Assembly (NCBI RefSeq): GCF_000189635.1
Contig: NW_002476317.1
Coordinates: 372,001 to 436,000 of the forward strand
DNA length: 64,000 nucleotides
From: Tetrahymena thermophila SB210
Taxonomy: Eukaryota > Ciliophora > Oligohymenophorea > Hymenostomatida > Tetrahymenidae
Direction: 5' to 3'
Translations under genes and position numbers: made by a program
The notes under the pieces: generated by a model
What the model was told of the DNA's origin: nothing
Database searches by the model: none
The model's input: only the letters and a program-made list of their open reading frames with translations
Shown: positions 52,201 through 61,200 of the stretch, one piece after another
Position numbering within the stretch: the stretch's first letter is position 1
Layout of the letters: each line of letters opens with the position of its first letter

Positions 52201-55200
52201 AAACTAAATTTTTTTCAATTCTTCTTTAAAAGCTGCTTATTGTGGTACCTCTTGAAATCGAGTTATTAATGCAGCTAAAAGAATGATGCTCTAAGAGATT
52301 TTTAAGCTTATTTTTGATTATTGATGTGATACCATTAGATTACTAGGCTAATAAAATATAAGGCTTACAGTATGCAGAAAAATACTGTATAAAGAATTTT
52401 GTGATTTTGGACGCTCTTGTTTCTATAAAAAGAATATTTTCTGGAATATAAACCTCCCTTTTTTCTTATGTCAGCTTTGTGTTGACTATACTAATTGCTA
52501 AGGGGTTTAATCTTTATTTAAAAAAAATAAATTAACAATAAATATAAATAAATATTTTTTTATGATGATCTTATTAGATATTTATGTTTTGAATTGAATT
52601 GACATATAAATACGAAAGAAATGGTATGAATAAATGCATACCTAACAATTTCTCTGTTATTTAAATTGTTTGATTCAAAAGATCCACTTATTTCACTGCA
52701 TTCTTCAAGATAAAAATTCCTCCATTTAATCCACTTTTGTTTATGAATATCAAAAATATAATCAAATATGTTAACATCCTTTTCTTTAAGCAATATTCTT
52801 AAATCAATAGCAAATGGATATGATTCATTTGTATATTTAACGTTCGTGTATTCAGACCTAAACCTATTTTGTCATTTAATGAATATAATTATATAAATTT
52901 TTTTTTGAAAATGTTTACCTGCAATATCTTTCAATTTACTCATTTAAAAATTCTATATAAGTTTATTGATAAGAATCTTTTATTTAATTAGCTAAAGACC
53001 AAGTCATACAAAAGACAAATGCAGATTCAAAAGAAGAAATCAGTCGAGACTCTGTATCTAGTAAAATATTATTATAAATTATCTCATTGTTGCTCGAGTC
53101 AACATAGTTCTTTCCATTTTTTTAAGCATTTTTATTCTTAGATCCTTTCTATTTTTCACTATCAGCATCGCTATTACTTTCACTATCACTACTTCTTTCT
53201 TCATCACTCTCTTCTTCAATGAATGGTTCATTTGAATTATTTTAGTTAGTTTAAGTAAATTATGGAGCAATATTTCCACTACCTCTATCTAAACGAGAAG
53301 AGAGAGCTGTTGTTAAACTTGAAGTTATATGATTCTTGCGCTCTCTTCTTAAATTATTAGAAGGGAGATTCATACCTTCAGCTTCATACTCTCCTATTGC
53401 TATTTCAAATTTACGTATTTCGTTTAAAAATATCTCTAAATAATCTAAAAAGCATTTTAGTTCGCTCTTTTGGTTTCTCTTAAAAATCAAATGCTATTTT
53501 AAATTTAATTAAATATTAATTATAATTTTTTTTATTTTGAAATAATTCTCTTAAGAAATATTTTATGGATTAATTGGGTAGGTGTTGTTAGCTTGGATTT
53601 TTAAAAAAATTGAAAAAATTAGATTTTATATTTGCAAGAAAAAAAATTTTTAATTAAAAAATCAATTTATGAATCCCTATTAAAGTGATAGTTATATTTC
53701 TAATTAAATGGTATTCAATTAATTTTTATTTTAAATTATAGAATAATATTTATTACTGAAGAAGGAATGCTCTCAATCATTTAAAAGAATGGCTCCAAGA
53801 AATATACAAACATTGATTTGACTATTGTGTGGAATTTAGAAAAAAAGTTATTCTATTGAACTTTTCTCAAATACCAACTGGTGTATTCATCACTTAACTT
53901 AACCATTTGATTAGAAAAGAAGAACATCATGTATTTGTTAAAAGAAGAAGGTGATATATTTTGTAGCTTCTCTAAAGAAAAAACAACTGTAGCAGCAGAA
54001 GGTACTCTTAGGAAGTCACCATCACCTAAGCTAAATTATTTGTTTTCAAATCCATCTAATAATTCCTCTATAGTATGATTTTGAGGTATCTAGTTCATAC
54101 ATTCAGCACATCCATCTACAACAATCCAATCATTTTGTGATCTTTCAACTACTTTTTTCTTTGTGTTTCTATTATTTTTATTTTTTAAAACTAATTTTAA
54201 CAATAAATTAATTTTACTTCAGCTTTTCAGTTATAGTATTAGCAATATAAGTACTAAATATAGTCTATTTTCCAAGCATGGTATCAATTATTTCTGAATT
54301 TTCATTGTTTTAGATCTTCATTGTATCAATTAATAAATTTAAGAATCCTTTTTTCTTTTCTGAATAAAAAGTTTTAATGGTAAGTATTTCTATATTTTGA
54401 AAATTAATTAATTAATTACACTTAAATAAAATAGATCCTTAAATATCGTCATCTACATCAAATTCTTTTTTAGAAGATAACAACGTTTCTCTTTCAACGC
54501 TGTCAACATTTAAAAAATTGACATTGAAGTTTATTTCTATTATTTATAAAATAAAGTTAGGATGTAAGAATAATAAATAAATAAAAAACTAAAGATAACC
54601 TTTTGAAACTGACACCAAGAAACTCAGAAATTATATAAATAGATTCTTTTTTGAAGAGTGAGGACCATAAATAATCAAAGGAACATTTTTTAAGATCAAA
54701 GGGAGTATAATTCCGGCTTGTTCTGAGAATTAAGATTAAAATGGATACTTATGAAAGTCAAAGAATTAATTCATTTATTCATTGTATTATTTTACGAACT
54801 CTACATACTCAACACTTTGAAGAGAATTCATTTCCATAAATAGCTTATTAAAAATATTTTTCATATAGTTAAAAGCTCCTGATGGCATTATTCCTTTGAA
54901 GTAATTTTCAATAGCAGATTTGAGAGCTGTTTTATGGGTGTATGGGGTCTATTATTTGCGTGTTTCTTACATGTAAAATAGAGCATTTCTAAGTATAACT
55001 AAAATTGATTTTAAACTTATCAATCTTTATTACTTTTCACTTCTTTAATGGATAATTTATTAGAAATCAATGTAAGTCAATTTCTTTGAGTAAGAAAATT
55101 GCTAATTGTTTGTTACTGTACAAATAAATTCAAAAAAGAAAACAAGTTTTTGAGATTTTTCATGAACTTCTTCTTTATCAAACCCTATTATAAGCAAGTA

Positions 55201-58200
55201 GTTCTATTTTTAAAATAAAATCTATTAATATTTTATTATTTAATTAAAATATTTAATTACCTTTATAATTTCATTCGAGTCAGGTTTTAAAAATGTTATA
55301 ATTCTGAAAGATTCTTGCACACTTTTTGGCATTGTCTAAAATGATATATCTGATGGTTACGGAAGAATATTCATAGTACCAAACAATCCAAAATATTAAC
55401 TCACATCTACACACTTGGAATAGTATGATAATTATGAAGTTCCCATTGAAATGGTCTTACGAATCTAAAAAGATATGTTTGCAATTAAAGATAGAGTAGC
55501 TGAAGGCAGATTTTCAAAATTGGTAACATTAACCCAATAGTTACAGGATGCTGAATTCAAAAGTATTTATTCTACTATTGCAAGAGACTAGTTTTAGAAG
55601 TTACATTCGAAAATAGATCTTCCAAGAATAGCTGCTAAGCTATTGATAATAGACTTTTTACCACTGCTTGGAGAACCTCTTAATATGCAACTAAAATTAC
55701 TAGATATAGTGACAACTGCTTGGTGAATAACTCTTAGTGTATTTTCTGTAAATATAAAGTTATTCATTGTAGGAACAAGCTCAAAAGAATAAGGAATTTT
55801 GTGGAAAAAGCAGTTCAAAGTAATTTATAAATCTTAAGGTCTTTTTTTAATGCTATTTATATAATCTGATTTAAAGGCTATCAATGGCATGTTAGAATTA
55901 TTTATTTCAATTTCTTAATTTTGCTAATTTTATACTTATTGTATTTGCACCACCTAATTTGATTTTTTTGTATTAGTTGTAAAATGCCCTTCTTCTAATT
56001 TTTTTTCTGCTTCTTCTTCATCGTATTTCTTTTTTTTAAGAATAAGAATTGTGGTTAATATTTTAAGGGAAAAATTTAGTTTTACTTGCTGAAGAGATTC
56101 TTAAATTGTTTTTCTAGACGACTGTATCATTTATGAAACATCTCCTTCATCGATAGGAATTTGAAGGGTAAATTTAGGTAGAATCAAATACTCAAAGCTA
56201 TTTAAAGAAAAGGTTACTTATTTGATAGCTCTTTAGAGTATGTCTAGATGTTGTTAAATTTATATTATTGCCCTAAATTAAAAAATTTCATAAGTTAGAA
56301 AAAAAATTTTCTAAAAAGAATTTACTAAGTAAATTGAATTGATTGAGTTGTCGATAAGCCAACCTTGATGACTGTCTGATAATAAGAAATAAGATCATCA
56401 AAATTCAACTTAAGGTGATCATAAAAGCGCTTTATATCTTAATATTTTTATTCTAATGATAGTAACATGGTAAGGTCATGCATAAATAGTATATCGTTAA
56501 TAAGATAGAATGATTAAAAGATAATATATTTTTTTATTAAAAAGTTATTCCATATTTTCCAATAATTATAATTTTTTGAAGCAACAGGTTTAAGATGCTA
56601 CATGATTTAGAACCTAAGGTACTTTTTCATTTCACTTTCTATTAAATTCACCATACCCAAATTTGGAGGTTTTTCCATATACTTGAGAACATATGGTATC
56701 TGTTAAATAACATAAAAATATTTTTAAAATTGAAAAAAAAATTCAAATATTTTACAGGAAAGGATAATTCTATCACTTCATCGTAATGGTTAATTATTTT
56801 ATTTATTTCCCAGACATTCTCGTTACCACTCTAAGGATCATCACTTAAAGGTTAGCATTAGAATTCTTTGACTCCAGGAAAAAGTAAACTTATTTTATTT
56901 AAAAATTCCTATTTTATTATTAAAAGAACACTATTAAATATTTCTTTTATTTAGTTAAATAAATTACTTAAGGCATAAAAAGAGATTGAGAGATTTCAAA
57001 AATAAGTTCATCTGAAACAAAAGCATATCTTGGATGGGTTTGTCTGACTGCATTAACTATATGGTAGACTTGGCTTTAAATCTTTTCACAGGTTAAGTAA
57101 ATTTGCATAAATATTTCAAATATTTCTGATTAATTCTTGCTGTCAGGGTTATCTAAAGAAAACAAATTCATAAAATAACTCATTCCTCTTTTTGTTATTT
57201 CTTCTGTATGCTTTTTAAATTCAGAAACAACCTTACGAAATAAAATTTCAATTCCTTTATACTTTTATTCGCTTTCTTTAAATCTAAAGATTGGGGCAAA
57301 TTTTACTATGTAATCTTATATTTTAGCAATTATTTTTAACACTTTCCTTGTATGCTTAACAAAGTGTTTTATCTTTTTAAGTTTTTCTAAATAATCATTT
57401 TTCTAATAAGCTTTGTTTCTAAGCAATTCCTATCTAAATATTTAAAAATTAATCAATATTTTATTTTAGAATCAGTTATTCAATCAATCAATCAGTCAAT
57501 TTAATTTATTATTTACACTTTGAATTCTTCGTTTCTTAAACGATCTATGATTTATCTGATATCAATAATAACTAAAGTGGAAAAGTAGTTGTGTAATTAA
57601 AATTTTAAATTAGAAAACTCCTATTCAATATAGCTGACACTTTGCTAACTCTTGAATTCATCTTTAGCTTCCTATATTTAGGTATGTATATTTTGAAGTC
57701 AATGTAAATTATTAAATTTTTTTTTACAACTGCGATGACTTTGATGCTTTAGATATAATCTAACACTCCGTCAGAAATGAGATTATATAGGTTAAAATTA
57801 GTTTAATCATCCATTCTCTTCATTTTTTTTCTCTTTTCTTCATCTTTATCGTAAATGAAGTCAAATATTTGCTATTTTTATAAAAATTTAATTTTGCTAT
57901 TTTATTAAATTCATTAATCTTTTGATTAAATTATACATGCCAGTGTTGAACTTTAAATGATTCATCTTTCACTTAGACTAGAAGTTCATATACAGATTAA
58001 AAGTCTGTGATTTCTTGACTAATAGCTTCTATAAGAGGAAGTATATCAGGATTTTCTTATTAAAAGAAAGGTTCTACTTCTCTAAGTACTTTATTTCCTC
58101 TTTCTAAAGTGTAGGATATATCCCTGATATCTGTGATTTGTAAGCACTATGCATTTTAGCTTGAGTTTATTAATGGTTTGAATAACCAAATCTGTTTTTT

Positions 58201-61200
58201 CTATTCATTAGTTAAGTTATTATTACTAATGATATATTTATCGTATAAATTTTAATTACTGTTGTCCAATCTTAGGTGTATTACCATATCTTCTCATAAT
58301 TTTCAAAATCTTCTGTCAATTTTTCTATATCTATTTCAGAATCAAATCCTAAACCTAAATTAATTCCATCTTATTGAAGCTATCTCACTTATTGTCTATG
58401 TTAATTTTATTATTCGAACTCTTAGATTAACTAATAAAAAAATTTGTTTACCTTAATTGATAGAGGAGTGTTATGACCGCCTCACAATCTCTTGATTATT
58501 ATTCTACTAAACTAAAACTACTAATCTTCCTAATTTATTCTACTTTTTCTTTTACTTCTTCTATTTTTTTCTTAACTTTCTCTTTTTCTTCTAAGTGCAT
58601 TTAAATAAATTTGGGATGTTCTTTTTCTTGTTTTTCATCTTTTTTGTTCTTTAAATCAACAACTTCTCTATGAATCAATTCAGCCCCTATAATCTAAAAT
58701 ATTTTTTAAGTGTAAGACTATACTAAATGATTTTTAAAAATACTTTAACAAGATCTTCTTGGCTTATGTCTATAAGGAGTAATTATTGTTTTTCAATAAT
58801 ATTTTAGCTGATATGAATTAGGTTTAACATATTATTAAAATCTGCAAATAGCTCCTCCCCCTACAAATATAAACTTAGTTTAATGTATTCCCTAACATCT
58901 TTTGGTTCATCTTACATTTTGGTTAAAATTTTTTCTCCTAAAGCCATGCAAGACTCAATACTTTTTTTAAATTTTTCCTTTAAAATTTTTTTAGAAAAAG
59001 CTATTTTTTATTTTATTTCTGTGATTAGCGTTTCTTTGAACTCTTTAGTGTCAATTAAAAATACTCCTATTGGCATTTCATCTAATAATCTATTTTTCAA
59101 AAAGCTTAGGTCACTTTCCATTTTATCAACTTCAGAAAATACTATTTCCAATTCCTTAAAATTAAAAGTATAAATTCATAAATATAAATTAAATATTTAA
59201 ACTAAAATTTACATCAGTATCTACTCTCTTTTACAAATACCTTTCATATTTGTGAGAATAAAGAAAATAGAATTCAAATCTTTGCAATACAATAAAGAAT
59301 GAATATAATCCATAAAATGAGTAGGTGAGAAATTCTTCTATATCGTCATTCAAAGAATTCAATTTTTCTTATATATCTGAGTAATTTATTAAATGATCCT
59401 CTAATATTATAAAACAATAATTGAGATTAACATTTTTAAATTTATTATAATAAATTTTTCATGAAATTACTCCTGTAATATATGTTTATTTTGCAAATCT
59501 AATCAAAAATATCCTTGATTAAAAGCTTAAACCTAGATTCAAACTCTGGTAAGCTAGGCTCATACACGATAGTAAAGCAGTTAAGATTAAACCAGCCCAT
59601 TTTCTTTATAGTAATAGTTTTATCCTATTGATAATCAATTTTAAGTTAGCTACATTTGTTTAAATTTGTATTAATTACTTTTATAGATTCAAAATATGTG
59701 TTTGGGTCTATTTCTTCAAAGTTTCTACATGCTATTTCCTAAAATATGTCCTTCATGGTAGCATTTAGCTCCTCCAATTTCCAAAACTTTTCTCTTCCGT
59801 TATCTATCATATCTTCCATATTAGATAGATTTTACAGTCTTTTGAAATTTATTCTCTTAGTTATATTGTCTAACTGTTTTTTCCTATATAAATAAGCCAA
59901 GTATTTTAAAAATTTATTTTCTCTTAAAATAATTTTGAAAGTTATACTCAGCTGGTATTTTTTCATTTAAGAATTTGGCTTTGATCCTATAAATAGGTTT
60001 CAATATTTTTGAATCAATTTTCTCAAATCTTATGTGCGTTAATTTATCTATTATGTGTTTTATTGAATAAATAATTATTTAGAAACTCTTATTTATAACT
60101 TACCTGTCAAAAGAAGATTAACAATCTATCTATATAATTTATAAATAATGTTTGCTTCTTTGTAGAAAGGCCAGCACTCTTCCATTAATTACTAAACTTC
60201 ATTATCTTACACAATCGAAGAATTATTTATCTATTTATAATTAAATTTTTTGTTAAACTGTATAAAATCTTAAGCTTACTAAAGATTAATTTCCAGATCC
60301 TAGTGAAAAAGAAGCTAAATTAAACTCTCTTAATGTGCTTCGTCTTGCTTTTACATGCTAAGTTATTAAAGTTTTAGACACATCTAATTCTTATTTGCTT
60401 GTGTTAAAAAATTATTAGGTTTGATGTAAAGACTCATTGCTTTTCTTTTTAAAATTTATAGTATTTAGTTTAGAGGAAAAAATATATCTAAATTTAAACT
60501 TACTTCTATTTTTTTAAACTTGACTGAGGGTGCTATAATTAATAACTAATATATTGAAAAATAGCTTTACAATTAATTGCCAAAATTCTGAAAAATATAT
60601 TTACTTATTTGTAAACTTCATTAGATTCTCTTAAGAAACATTTCTTCTAACTCTCAAATTATTTTTTATAAATATGATCTATTTTTAATTCATGCTACAA
60701 AAACTCAAAAGGAATGATAGAAAAAAATAAGTTAATTTATTATCTAAACTCTTCTATTTGCTCTCTTATCATATCTATAAGATGAGACTGTACAACCTTA
60801 ACAGTTCTTTTAATTAGAATAAAAACATATGTTTAAAATATTATTATCTAAATAGTCTTACAAATCTACAAAGCTTTAGTAGAACTAGTCAGTCCATAAA
60901 AAGTATTTCTTACTATCTTACTAGTTTTTCTTTTTATTGAGTGTTTGCATTTCGTATATCATAATCTTAGTTAAGATATTCAAATAGTAAGTAAATATAT
61001 ATACATTTAACAAAAAATTAATTAGTTTTACTTCAAACTTTTCTACATTTTTACTTAGGTTTGATATTTTCTGCTTAACAATACTATTCATTTCTATTTA
61101 AAATTATTTAAAAATTAATTTTAACTTAGCTTTTTAATTAAATTTTACAAGAAAGAGTAAATAATGATGGCAATTAATATGGAGACTTTATTTCTTTTAT

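Noticed and set aside
55594..55818. GSPSSGKKS P-loop taken as midasin, RNF213 or a small AAA ATPase
   Set aside because: Flanking text matches dynein linker upstream (PRYAFVSDEL) and AAA1 sensor and AAA2 downstream, and the module order over 17 kb fits only dynein.
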